Shown piece after piece: positions 34,271 through 43,200 of a DNA stretch of 64,000 nucleotides. Source of the stretch: UBA2387 sp019454665 (lineage in GTDB: Bacteria > Armatimonadota > Fimbriimonadia > Fimbriimonadales > Fimbriimonadaceae); assembly GCA_045862995.1 (NCBI GenBank), contig BTVX01000018.1, positions 1 to 64,000 of the forward strand, written 5' to 3'. The notes under the pieces were generated by a model. The model was not told the DNA's origin and did not search any database. It worked only from the letters and a program-made list of their open reading frames with translations. The translations under genes were made by a program, and so were the position numbers. Each line of letters begins with the position of its first letter. The first letter of the stretch is position 1.

Positions 34271-35293
34271 CTACCTGCCGCCTCCCACACCGCCGGGGAT
34301 GGCGCCCGCAGGCGGTCCGCCGACGCCTGGCGGAGGGCCCGTGGGGCCGCCGCGACCGAGCGCTCCCGGAGGAGGTCCGCCCGATGCGCCGCCGAATCCG
34401 ATGCCTGCGGGAGGTCCACCGGCTGCGGGACCACCAAGGCCCATCGGGCCTCCTCGGCCACCGGCCGCGCCGCCCGCTCCGCCTCCGGCGCCCCCTGGCG
34501 TGCCGAGGGCCGTTCCGACGCTGCCGCTCGGGCTGCCGAGGGTCGCGCCGGGATCGGGCGTCTGCAGATCGCGGTTGATCACCAGCGTCATGGTGACGAC
34601 CGACCACTCGGGCATCGCACCGCGCGGAGTCGTCATGTCTTCCGTGCCGAATCCACCCGTTCCCACGAAGCCGCCGGGCTCCTGCGCCTGAGCGATGTAG
34701 TAGTTCAGCCGTTCGATGGGATCGGCGGGAACCCTGCCTTCGCCCTGACGAATGGGGCGCGCGATCTGGTCGTCGGCGCTCAGTCCCGGCACGTAGGAAT
34801 CCAGCGGTTGGAATCCGGCTCGGGAGACCGACATGACGTCGGGAATGCGACGAAGCACCAGCGTCAGGTCTGCGTACTGCTGGAACGACTTCAGAACGCC
34901 CACGAGGGTGACCTGGGACTGCCCCGGGCCCGCCGGAGAGGCGCTCATGGACTGAAGCCGGTAGTAGGCCGGGATGTACGGCAACAGGCTCGTGTAAAGC
35001 TCGGGGTACTTCCGGTTGTGGTCCAGCATCGCGTTCGCGAGCGCCACGTTGCGGAAGAGGTTGGCGTTCTCCGTCATCTTGGTTTCCGCGATGCGGGCGT
35101 TCGCCACGACCTGATCGGCTTTCGGCTTCAGGTCGGCCACCACGTCCTTGGCCTTTTGAAGCTGGTCTTGCGACCAGAGCATGGCCATGACGCCGCCGCC
35201 CGTGAGCAAAGCGAACAGGATGATCGAGAACACGATGGCCGCGCGCGCGGCCTTCGCCTGGGAAATGGTTTTCGGCAGGAGGTTGAGTTTCAT
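34271..35293 (-). CDS. pilN: PilN-like pilus assembly protein
   Basis: A 340-residue protein. The N-terminal MKLNLLPK is the cytoplasmic motif that binds PilM. A helix (about residues 17-40), a coiled coil (42-75) and a periplasmic domain (75-245) follow. The last 80 residues are almost only Gly, Pro and Ala, an extension not found in proteobacterial PilN (about 200 residues). It is 9 bases after pilM and 4 before pilO, as in normal pilMNOPQ operons. Confidence 0.88.
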   Translation of the reverse strand: MKLNLLPKTISQAKAARAAIVFSIILFALLTGGGVMAMLWSQDQLQKAKDVVADLKPKADQVVANARIAETKMTENANLFRNVALANAMLDHNRKYPELYTSLLPYIPAYYRLQSMSASPAGPGQSQVTLVGVLKSFQQYADLTLVLRRIPDVMSVSRAGFQPLDSYVPGLSADDQIARPIRQGEGRVPADPIERLNYYIAQAQEPGGFVGTGGFGTEDMTTPRGAMPEWSVVTMTLVINRDLQTPDPGATLGSPSGSVGTALGTPGGAGGGAGGAAGGRGGPMGLGGPAAGGPPAGIGFGGASGGPPPGALGRGGPTGPPPGVGGPPAGAIPGGVGGGR

Positions 35294-35302
35294 CCGTTCG
35301 CT

Positions 35303-36511
35303 CTAGTCGATCAACGCGTGCAAGCCGTTTCCAATGGCCACCGCGAATTCGGCGCGGTGCTCGTCCATGAATCCGGCGGGCAGCCTCTTGGCGCTAACAT
35401 TGAGACGCCGCGCCGCATCGAACGTGTCACAGGGCAGGCTCAAACTCTCGCCCATATAACTTGCGAGACCCTTGAGATTGGCTCCGCCGCCGCAAAGGAG
35501 GATCTGGTCCACTTCGTCGCCTCGGCTGCGGTAGTAGTCAATCGAACGCCGCACCTCGGACACGATCTCTTCCAGCAGGTTCTGCATGGCGCGGTACGTG
35601 CGCCCCTTGTCCGAGTCGTCCACCACGGGCGCGGCGGCCGGCTCGCCCTCGTCGCTGGCAGCAGCCCCGAACACGTCTGCGGCTGGGGCGGCGTCGTCCG
35701 CAAACGGGTTGTAAGCCGTGAACTGCGTGGTGTCGGCCATCCCGAACGCCGGCGCGGGCGCCGCACTGTAACCGCTGAGGTCGGACTTCGTCTTCTTGAT
35801 CTCTTCGGCCTGGATCTCGTCGGTGCCGTACTCGCGGGCGATCTCCTGAGTGAACAGCTCGCCGCCCAGCAACACCTGGCGGGGCATCATCAGGTAGTCG
35901 TCCTTGTAGATGTTGATCGAACTGGTCTTGTGGCCGATCTCGACCACGCACACCGTCTTGCCGGCGAACTGGTCGCCATAGTTGGCCTTGAGTGCGCGTG
36001 CGATGCCCAGGGGCTCCACATCAATCGCGCCGATGGACTTCCCGGCCTTCTTGGCGCACGTCAGCATCGTGTCCACCGCCGACTGAGGCGCGATCGCCAT
36101 GACCACGGTCATGTTGCCGTTGTGCGCCCCGTTGGGAATCGGTCGGTAATCGCTGACGATGTTGCTCTCGGTGAACGGGATGTTGCGGTTGATCTCCCAC
36201 TGCATCTGTTCGCGCAACTCCTCTTCGGTGTTCGCGGGCACTTCGAGCGTGCGAACCAGCACCGAGGATTGCCCCACGAGAGACACGACGATTTGAGGGA
36301 GACTCGCACCCGCGTTCTTGATGGCCTGCTTGATCGCCTGACCCACCGCGTCCGCGTTGAAGATTCCCGTATGATCGACGGCGCCCACCGGTGTTGGAGC
36401 GACCCCGAGCGCCGTGATCGCAGGTTGCTTGCCCTGCATCTTGATCTCGGCGACCTTGATCTGCTGACTTCCGATGTCTACGCCAATGACGCTGCCCAGC
36501 TTTTTCGCCAT
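35303..36511 (-). CDS. pilM: Type IV pilus assembly ATPase-fold protein PilM
   Basis: A 402-residue actin/FtsA-like cytoplasmic protein. GVDIGSQQIKVAEIK is the phosphate-1 motif (about residues 9-23). VVSLVGQSSVLVR, VVEIGHKTSSINI (phosphate-2) and ILLCGGGANLKGL (adenosine motif, about 340-352) follow. An acidic Ala/Asp-rich insertion at about 250-300 is longer than usual. It binds ATP and the PilN N-terminus and forms the cytoplasmic ring of the pilus machine. First gene of pilM-N-O-P-STN-pilQ. Confidence 0.94.
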   Translation of the reverse strand: MAKKLGSVIGVDIGSQQIKVAEIKMQGKQPAITALGVAPTPVGAVDHTGIFNADAVGQAIKQAIKNAGASLPQIVVSLVGQSSVLVRTLEVPANTEEELREQMQWEINRNIPFTESNIVSDYRPIPNGAHNGNMTVVMAIAPQSAVDTMLTCAKKAGKSIGAIDVEPLGIARALKANYGDQFAGKTVCVVEIGHKTSSINIYKDDYLMMPRQVLLGGELFTQEIAREYGTDEIQAEEIKKTKSDLSGYSAAPAPAFGMADTTQFTAYNPFADDAAPAADVFGAAASDEGEPAAAPVVDDSDKGRTYRAMQNLLEEIVSEVRRSIDYYRSRGDEVDQILLCGGGANLKGLASYMGESLSLPCDTFDAARRLNVSAKRLPAGFMDEHRAEFAVAIGNGLHALID

Positions 36512-36541
36512 GTTCCGTTTCCGCTACCCTGGCCGACGCCT

Positions 36542-36571
36542 ATCTTACACCCCTTGGTACCGGGGTGTCAA
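36542..36571 (-). promoter_or_regulatory. Near-consensus promoter of the pilM operon with palindromic spacer
   Basis: On the minus strand a perfect -35 TTGACA (36566-36571), an 18-base spacer and -10 TAAGAT (36542-36547). The leader to pilM would be about 25 bases. The spacer holds an inverted repeat, ACACCCC (36547-36553) with GGGGTGT (36562-36568), around a GGTACC centre. A protein bound there would block RNA polymerase. Confidence 0.75.
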
Positions 36572-36618
36572 CCAAAACTCGTTCACCGATGTCCGACGCT
36601 CCTCGTCGGCCATGCGCT

Positions 36619-36646
36619 TCGAGGCGTTCAGACACGAACGCCTCGA
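36619..36646 (-). terminator. Hairpin after the 2166-aa protein gene
   Basis: An 11-bp perfect stem, TCGAGGCGTTC (36619-36629) with GAACGCCTCGA (36636-36646), and a 6-base loop. It lies 29 bases after the stop of the giant gene. There is no T-run on the minus strand, so termination strength is uncertain. It also lies just upstream of the pilM promoter and may insulate it. Confidence 0.55.
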
Positions 36647-36675
36647 TCTATTGGACGGCAACTCTCGTCCTACGG

Positions 36676-39600
36676 TCACGACCGCCCTGCCGGCGTCGGC
36701 GAGAGTTTCGGTGCGATCGTCTGGAAGAACAGGTCCGAAACGCCGAACCGGTTGCTCCGCCAGAACATCCAGATCACGCCCGGACGCCGGTCGGCGATCG
36801 CCGCCGGGTCGAACGCGTCGAGTGCCAGATGCATCTGGGATTCGTTGTACGCCTCGTCAATGGGCACGGGAGCTTCGTCGCGCTCGGTCCGCAACACCAC
36901 CGCGTAGACGGCAGAGCCCACGTTGACCGCTTCGCCCGCCGCATTCACGCCGGTGTAGGCGATCGTCACGTTGCGCGCCTCGTCCTGAGACGTGAAGTAC
37001 ACGCGCCCCCGGACGGGATCCACCTGGAAGAACCCCGTGTTGCCCGAGACCGTCAGCGCGGCCACCGACCCATCCGGTCGAGTCAGGATCGGCAGGGGCA
37101 ACTGAACGCCGTACCGCATGGACCGCAGGTACGATCGCGTGGCCTCGGTCGCCGAAGCGCCGCTGCGCGTGTACGAGAGCCAGTACCGATCCGCGCGGAT
37201 CGCGTCGCCCGGCTGCGCCGGGGCACCGCTCGGGCGCGCCCAGTAGTCGAGGTCCGCAACCAAGCGCGGATCGTAGACCATCGAGGGGCCGGCGTAGTTG
37301 GCCGATGTGTCGGAGTTCGTCCGCACAAGCCGAGGCGTATAGCTCAGCACCAGCGTCGCCGTCGTGGGCAAGCCCGTTCCAGAGAACCGAATCGTGCCGC
37401 GCACAGGGTCGAGGAACGCCTTGCCGCCCAAGATGGTGTCGAACGAGATCGTGCCCGTCTGCGGGTCGGTCTGGCGGGTTCCGGGCCGCTCGAGGTTCGA
37501 GTAGTTGCCCGCTGCCGACACCACCCCGAGCTCGACCGGGGCCGTCGTCCACAGCAAACCAGACGCCTGATACCGACCGTCGCTCAGCGCCGCCACGCGT
37601 TCGCGCGTTCGGGCTTCGAGCGACGCGAGGACCGCCTGACCGCCCGAGATTTGGAACCGGGCGAAGTAGACGCCCGCGTGGCTCGCGCCGCGCACCTTGG
37701 CGTCGAACGCGACCTCGAACACTTCGCCGGCCACGCTCGTCCGCGCGACCATGCTCGCCGAGCCGATGGCTTCGAACGCATCGCCGAGCCCGACCACGAT
37801 CGGATCGCCGAAGTGGGCCGCCGAACTGCCGTCGTCAATCAGGGGCAGGACAAGGAGAGCCGAGCCGGCCGCCCCGCGCTGCGTCACCATCACGAGGCCG
37901 ATGTTGCCGATCTGCACCACGGAGGGGCGACCATAGACATAGGACGGGTCGAGTTCGGCCACGGCCGGCACGTTGGCCGTGCCCGAGTTCCAGTACAGCT
38001 CGGACGCGCCGAGGGCCGCCGTACGGATGCGGTTGGCCAACAGCAACGTCTTGCCGATGCGGCCGTTCGCCGTCTCCACTTGCGCCGAACCGAGATAAGC
38101 CAAGAACGCGTCGTTGCGCATGTTCTGGTTCGGGTTCCAGAACCCGTTCGAGGGCAACGCCGCCGCGCCGAAGCGAGCGGTCCCCGCAACCAGCGTTTGC
38201 CCCATCCCCTCGAAAAGGGTCTGGGAAGGCACCGCGGGCAACGGTCCGATGGCATAGCGGAACCATCGCGTCTTCGCGCCGGGAGAGAAGAAGTTGAAGT
38301 CCCTGAGCGGGCTCAGGTACGGCACGCTCGCCGGCGCGACGCCGCCGATCGTCCCGACGTAGATGCGCCACGCGTCCTCGGGCTGATAGCCCACGGGCGG
38401 AGCGGCGTCCCACGCCGGCCGAGTGGACGAGAACGCCATGACGAGGTTGCCGAACGAGTCGCGCGCGCCGCTGGGTTGATCGTTGGCGAACCGGAACGGC
38501 GCATTGCCCGTGCCCGAGTCCACCATCGGACCACCGAACGGCGAGAACCCTGAGGTGATCCGCGTCTCGCGCACGCCGAATTTCAGCGTGAAGCCAGGGT
38601 CGGAGTACGCCTCGGTGGCCTCGCCCCCCGCATTGAGGTCCAGCGAAGAGTCCTGGTTCGAGTCTTCGATGACCCGCATGGTCTGCTCGTACGAACCGAT
38701 CGGGAAGCCGACCGGAACGCTGGCCGTCACCACCGGCGGGCCGACGCGATACTGCGCCTCGGGGAACAACGGCCCCTGAACGGCGCCGATCAACGGGTTG
38801 GCGCGGCGAATCGGGTTCACCGACAGCGAGGTCGGGCCGCCATCGCCGACGCGCGGCTTCTGAAGCAACACGCGCTTCACCGGGGCGAAGCGGTCGTCCA
38901 AATCGCTGAACACGTCGAATCGGCTGTCGATCCAGGCCGCCGGGTCGTTACCCGGGGCGAACAAGCGCCACGGTTCATAGGCGTTGCCGATGTTGGTCGC
39001 CTTGGCCAGACGCAGGTCCAACAGGTTCACGTTGCCTTCGTTGAAGACCGTGAACTCCTTGAACATGGGCACGAGCGGGCCGCCCCAGGGGTTCAGTTCC
39101 GAAGCCGACTCGAACGGGCCGATCGGTGTGTAACCCGAACCCTGCGAGAGCGAACCGAGGTCCACCGTCGGCGTGCCGACGCGGAACTTCTCGTCCACGG
39201 CCACGTTTGCCGACGTCCAGAGTTCGCGGAAAGCTTCTCGTCCACGCCCGCCCCGCTCCAGGTCGCCGTTGCCGTTGGTGTCCACAAACACCACCAAGCC
39301 CCCTCGGTAGCCGTAAGGCACCTGGGCGCCGGCGGAATCGGGACCGACGCTGGCGTTCGCGGGCTGGTACTTGGGCACGCTGATCTCCACGTCGAAAATC
39401 GTCGGCGTGAGCAAGCGCGTCGTCGGGTTCGAAGCATCCACACCCGTGGGCGGGTTGAGCGTCACGGGGCCGTACACGGGGTTCTCGGCTCGGCCCTGAA
39501 GGTCTTTGGTGACCTTGACCTGGCTGGCCGTGATGTTCGGGTAATCGAGACTGGTGTTCGGGAAGTTGTCGGGGTAGTCCTCGAACAGCGGATAGGCTCC

Positions 39601-42600
39601 GCCAACGGGCTTGACCACGGCCAGGCGGCCATTGGCCCATTCGAGTCCGGCCCTGGCGACGCGCACGTTGTCCAAACCACGGCCCGGTCCGCGCAGAAGC
39701 GTCATGAGGCTACGGTCGATGACTTCGAACTGCGAGTTGCCGGATTGGCCGTGGAAGGCGACGCCGACCGTCGCGGTCAGCAGCCCCTCGTTCGCCGGAG
39801 TACCGTCGAGGTTCGGCGAGCCGTTGACCAAGTTCCCGGGATCGGCCGCGTTGGTAGTCGCGCCGATCGAACGGTCGGGGTCCACCGAGTTGTCGGGATT
39901 GCGCCGCATGACCAACGCGATCGGGTTGGCCACCTGGAACGGAATCCGCGCGTCGTTCTGGCTCATCACGATGTTCTGGCGGTTGCCGTTCTGGCTGACC
40001 GAAGACGTGCTGATCGAGAACGAGACCGTGCCGTCGCCCGGGGGCAGCGCGTGCACGCCGCCGCCCTGAATCGTGAAGCTCAGGATGGCGTAGCCCTCGC
40101 GCTCGGATGGGGCGGACGTCGCGAACCGGCGACTCTCCACCGTCAGATTGCGGTTCGAACGACCGTCCACGCTGAACGAGAAGTTCACCGCCGGAGGCGG
40201 AACCGGGTTGTTGTTGACGTCGAGCGTGCGGTACGGGAAGTCGTACACCAGAATGTAGAGCGTCTGGCCCCACTCGAACACGCCGCTCGGCACTTGGTTG
40301 CCGGCGTCGGTCGCCAGCGTGTAATCCGCCGTGGCTTGCCGGAGCTGGTTGTAGGCGTCCCGCGTGACGAACTTGATCTTGGCGTCGCGGAAGTCGTCCC
40401 CGATGGGGTCGTTCTCGACCACCGACTCTTCGCCGGGCACTTCCTCGCCCTCGAGGTCGGGCACCAAGCCGACGTCGTTGTTCCACGCGTACAGGTTGCC
40501 GGCGTAGTCGGCCCCGTACAGCCAGGAGTTGCCCTGAGCCATCGAGGATTCGACCACGTCGCTCGCGCTGATGTACTCCCATGCGCGGCGCGTGCCGAAG
40601 CGGTTGAGCATCGAAGTCCGGGCGAACAAGGCGACAAACCGGCCATCGGACGTCGGCACCAGCACCACCGGTGCGCCGAGGTGCCGCGCACCCGTGCCGC
40701 TGTTGTCGAACACGTCCATCTTGCTGAACGTGAGGCTCCCTAGCGCAGGCGAGTCGAGCTCATCCGTGGACCAATAGACGGTCGGCGCGCCGCCGGCGCC
40801 CTGTGCGGACATGGCGTACAGCACGCGGTTGCTGTTCAGCGCGAACACGGTGTCGCCCATGCCGCCTTCGTTGAGCAAGACGCTCGTGGCCGAGGTCGGG
40901 CCGGAATAGCCCCAGTCGTCGGTGATGCGGCCGGGTAGGCCCGCAAACGTCCACTGCAACGCACCCGTGTTCATGTTCAGGGCGTAGAAGCGGCCCTTGG
41001 GCACGCCGTCGGTGTCCAGCGCGGAAAGGAATCGGTCGGTGCCGAAATAGACGTTGCCGAACTCGACCAGCGGCGTCATGCGGATCGCGCCCAGCGTCGG
41101 CTGGTTCATCGCCGGGTATGTCCAGCGCGTCGTCGTGGTGCGGCTTGCGGTTCCCCGAGCATCCAGGGCGTAAAGCCGTCCTTGCTCGGTGGCCGCGAAG
41201 ATCGTGGGACCTTGAGCCGTGTTCTCGTAAACGAGCGACCCCGTGAACGCGCCGAGAGCGGACGTCTGCGCCGCCGCCGGATAGTCGTTGGGATAAGACC
41301 AGACGCGGGTGGTCGTGCCGGGGCGTCGTCGGTCGAAGTCCATGTCGCCTCGGCCCACCATGGCGATGCAGTAGATGCGGCCGTTGGTCGAGGCGATGAA
41401 CAGGTAGTCCTGCCCGTCAATCCGCTGGACCAGCGCCGAGCTCACGTTGAACCCGTTGGGCATGGTGGCGATGCCGTCCACACCGTCCAATCCGGTCACA
41501 TGGTTGGGGTCGGTCCACGACGGGTCGTCGGGGTCGGGCGTGCTGGGATAGGTCCAGTAGATGTTGGTCGTGCCGTCGTCGTTGCCATAGGCGTCGAGGC
41601 AGTAGATGCGGCCGTTCTCGGCGGCCACGATGACGACGTCCCGCTCTTCGACGCTGCCGCCGGGAAGCCGGACCTGCGCTCTGGTCTGCACGGGCGTCGA
41701 ATTGATGCCCAAGTTGGCCGCGCCCACGAACCGAACGGCGTCGGCGTACGCTTTCTTGCCTACGTCCGATGCGCTCGTCGAGTGGTTGTAGATCCAGACC
41801 TCGACAGGGTCGGCCTCCGTGTGCTGGAAGCGGCGCGATCCCACGCGCACCCAGCCTCGGTTCAGCGATTGGTCCACGGTGAAATCGTAGTTGGTCGCGC
41901 CTTCGCGCACGCGCACCGAAACGGCCTGACCGAATTCCTCGCCGTTGGAGTCGCCCGGCAGCCAGAGGTAGACCTCGAACTCGCCGTCCTCCAGGTCGGG
42001 CTGGTAGCGGACGGTGGTCGCCGTGCCGGCATCGGCCACGATCGGCGCGGCCAAGTAGTTCGTTCCAAAGAAGCCGGTCGCCAGGCTTTCGGGGCCCCAG
42101 GGCAACGACGACGTCACGCCCACGCCGTTGTTGTCCAGTTGGACGGTGTCTTCGGATTCGAGAAGCGGCTGGAACGTCCACTTGACCCATGTGTTGAACG
42201 TGCCCGCGTGATCGTGCGAGTAAGACGTCACCGTGCCGCGGATCTGCGTGACGGTCTCGCCATCGCGCTCGCCCAAGCTGTAATCGTTCCGAGCGGCCAC
42301 CACGCGCGTCTCGGTGCCGCCGCCGGGGGCGGCGATCGTGCCCACGACCGGCGAAGCCGTGTACGTGCCCGACTGCGGGATGGCCATCACGGCGTCGGCG
42401 TAGACCAGCGTCGTTCCGACGGCATCGCTGTAGCCGCCCGACGTGTTGAGGGGCACGGTGTTGAACAAGCGAATGGTGATCGGATCGGTGCCGTTGTAGG
42501 CGAACAGCCGGTTCGTCTGCAACCCGCCGTTGCCCAACCGGACCCAGCCCTGCCCGCCGGCGAACGTATCCACGACCTCGACCCAGCGCTCGCCTGTGCC

Positions 42601-43176
42601 GAACGTGACTTCGTAGACGTAGTAGCGCTGCGGATAGAGCGGGAAGCTGCCCACCATCGTGGGGCCGATCGGAAGCCACACGTAGAGTTCGTAGTTGCGC
42701 GCGATGTTGAACGGACCGATGTCCACCGATGCGGGGTCGAGCACCCACTGGAACACCGACGTCGCTCCCTGCGTGGGGTCTTCCGCCGACGTCGTGCCCA
42801 CGGTGTTCGCGAACGAATAGCCCGGGAGGAACTGCGGCTGATAGGCGAACGGCGCTTCGTCGGCGATGTTCGGGTCGGTCCAAGAACCGGTTCGGGAGAC
42901 GCCGGTCGGCGGCACCCAGGCGCCCGGCGTCGAGCCGGCGGCGGCGTTGTTGAGGATGATCCGACCGCCCTTCAGGTCGTTCGAGTTCGGATGGAACCAT
43001 CGCAGGTTGCCCATGCCGGGGCCGTAAAGGCTCGGGTTGCTGTTGCGCCCCTGGCCCTGGTTGTTGCCGCGCAGGCTCGGATAGTCCTGTGAGAAGGACG
43101 CAACGGCGAGGGCCGCGACCGCGAGGGCCGCCGTCCCTTTCGCCCAATTCCGAAGAGCTTGCATCGTGCTAACCAT
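36676..43176 (-). CDS. Giant exported protein with golvesin-like domains and PQQ-type beta-propeller
   Basis: A 2166-residue protein with a signal peptide (about 1-29). Two golvesin/xanthan-lyase-C-like beta domains are visible (about 120-280 and 350-510; YELYVWLP...YADAVMA and FEVYLWLPGD...YADAVRFVG). A PQQ-like propeller (about 515-960) has repeated blades such as NGRIYCLDAYG, NGRIYCIAMVG, QGRLYALDARG and RVLYAMSAQG. The remaining 1200 residues are beta-rich, with repeated NPDNSVDPD and FVDTNGNGDLERG-like acidic loops that may bind calcium. No enzyme motif is seen. Secreted or surface location is likely. It is the last gene of the pilin operon and could be a tip adhesin. ATG 43164 is an alternative start. 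Confidence 0.8.
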   Translation of the reverse strand: MVSTMQALRNWAKGTAALAVAALAVASFSQDYPSLRGNNQGQGRNSNPSLYGPGMGNLRWFHPNSNDLKGGRIILNNAAAGSTPGAWVPPTGVSRTGSWTDPNIADEAPFAYQPQFLPGYSFANTVGTTSAEDPTQGATSVFQWVLDPASVDIGPFNIARNYELYVWLPIGPTMVGSFPLYPQRYYVYEVTFGTGERWVEVVDTFAGGQGWVRLGNGGLQTNRLFAYNGTDPITIRLFNTVPLNTSGGYSDAVGTTLVYADAVMAIPQSGTYTASPVVGTIAAPGGGTETRVVAARNDYSLGERDGETVTQIRGTVTSYSHDHAGTFNTWVKWTFQPLLESEDTVQLDNNGVGVTSSLPWGPESLATGFFGTNYLAAPIVADAGTATTVRYQPDLEDGEFEVYLWLPGDSNGEEFGQAVSVRVREGATNYDFTVDQSLNRGWVRVGSRRFQHTEADPVEVWIYNHSTSASDVGKKAYADAVRFVGAANLGINSTPVQTRAQVRLPGGSVEERDVVIVAAENGRIYCLDAYGNDDGTTNIYWTYPSTPDPDDPSWTDPNHVTGLDGVDGIATMPNGFNVSSALVQRIDGQDYLFIASTNGRIYCIAMVGRGDMDFDRRRPGTTTRVWSYPNDYPAAAQTSALGAFTGSLVYENTAQGPTIFAATEQGRLYALDARGTASRTTTTRWTYPAMNQPTLGAIRMTPLVEFGNVYFGTDRFLSALDTDGVPKGRFYALNMNTGALQWTFAGLPGRITDDWGYSGPTSATSVLLNEGGMGDTVFALNSNRVLYAMSAQGAGGAPTVYWSTDELDSPALGSLTFSKMDVFDNSGTGARHLGAPVVLVPTSDGRFVALFARTSMLNRFGTRRAWEYISASDVVESSMAQGNSWLYGADYAGNLYAWNNDVGLVPDLEGEEVPGEESVVENDPIGDDFRDAKIKFVTRDAYNQLRQATADYTLATDAGNQVPSGVFEWGQTLYILVYDFPYRTLDVNNNPVPPPAVNFSFSVDGRSNRNLTVESRRFATSAPSEREGYAILSFTIQGGGVHALPPGDGTVSFSISTSSVSQNGNRQNIVMSQNDARIPFQVANPIALVMRRNPDNSVDPDRSIGATTNAADPGNLVNGSPNLDGTPANEGLLTATVGVAFHGQSGNSQFEVIDRSLMTLLRGPGRGLDNVRVARAGLEWANGRLAVVKPVGGAYPLFEDYPDNFPNTSLDYPNITASQVKVTKDLQGRAENPVYGPVTLNPPTGVDASNPTTRLLTPTIFDVEISVPKYQPANASVGPDSAGAQVPYGYRGGLVVFVDTNGNGDLERGGRGREAFRELWTSANVAVDEKFRVGTPTVDLGSLSQGSGYTPIGPFESASELNPWGGPLVPMFKEFTVFNEGNVNLLDLRLAKATNIGNAYEPWRLFAPGNDPAAWIDSRFDVFSDLDDRFAPVKRVLLQKPRVGDGGPTSLSVNPIRRANPLIGAVQGPLFPEAQYRVGPPVVTASVPVGFPIGSYEQTMRVIEDSNQDSSLDLNAGGEATEAYSDPGFTLKFGVRETRITSGFSPFGGPMVDSGTGNAPFRFANDQPSGARDSFGNLVMAFSSTRPAWDAAPPVGYQPEDAWRIYVGTIGGVAPASVPYLSPLRDFNFFSPGAKTRWFRYAIGPLPAVPSQTLFEGMGQTLVAGTARFGAAALPSNGFWNPNQNMRNDAFLAYLGSAQVETANGRIGKTLLLANRIRTAALGASELYWNSGTANVPAVAELDPSYVYGRPSVVQIGNIGLVMVTQRGAAGSALLVLPLIDDGSSAAHFGDPIVVGLGDAFEAIGSASMVARTSVAGEVFEVAFDAKVRGASHAGVYFARFQISGGQAVLASLEARTRERVAALSDGRYQASGLLWTTAPVELGVVSAAGNYSNLERPGTRQTDPQTGTISFDTILGGKAFLDPVRGTIRFSGTGLPTTATLVLSYTPRLVRTNSDTSANYAGPSMVYDPRLVADLDYWARPSGAPAQPGDAIRADRYWLSYTRSGASATEATRSYLRSMRYGVQLPLPILTRPDGSVAALTVSGNTGFFQVDPVRGRVYFTSQDEARNVTIAYTGVNAAGEAVNVGSAVYAVVLRTERDEAPVPIDEAYNESQMHLALDAFDPAAIADRRPGVIWMFWRSNRFGVSDLFFQTIAPKLSPTPAGRS

Positions 43177-43200
43177 GATGTGATTCTGTTGGTCCGTCCG

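Noticed and set aside
36547..36568. ACACCCC...GGGGTGT hairpin as a terminator of the giant gene
   Set aside because: It lies in the spacer of the TTGACA/TAAGAT pilM promoter and more than 100 bases after the giant gene. The stem at 36619-36646 is the better 3' hairpin.
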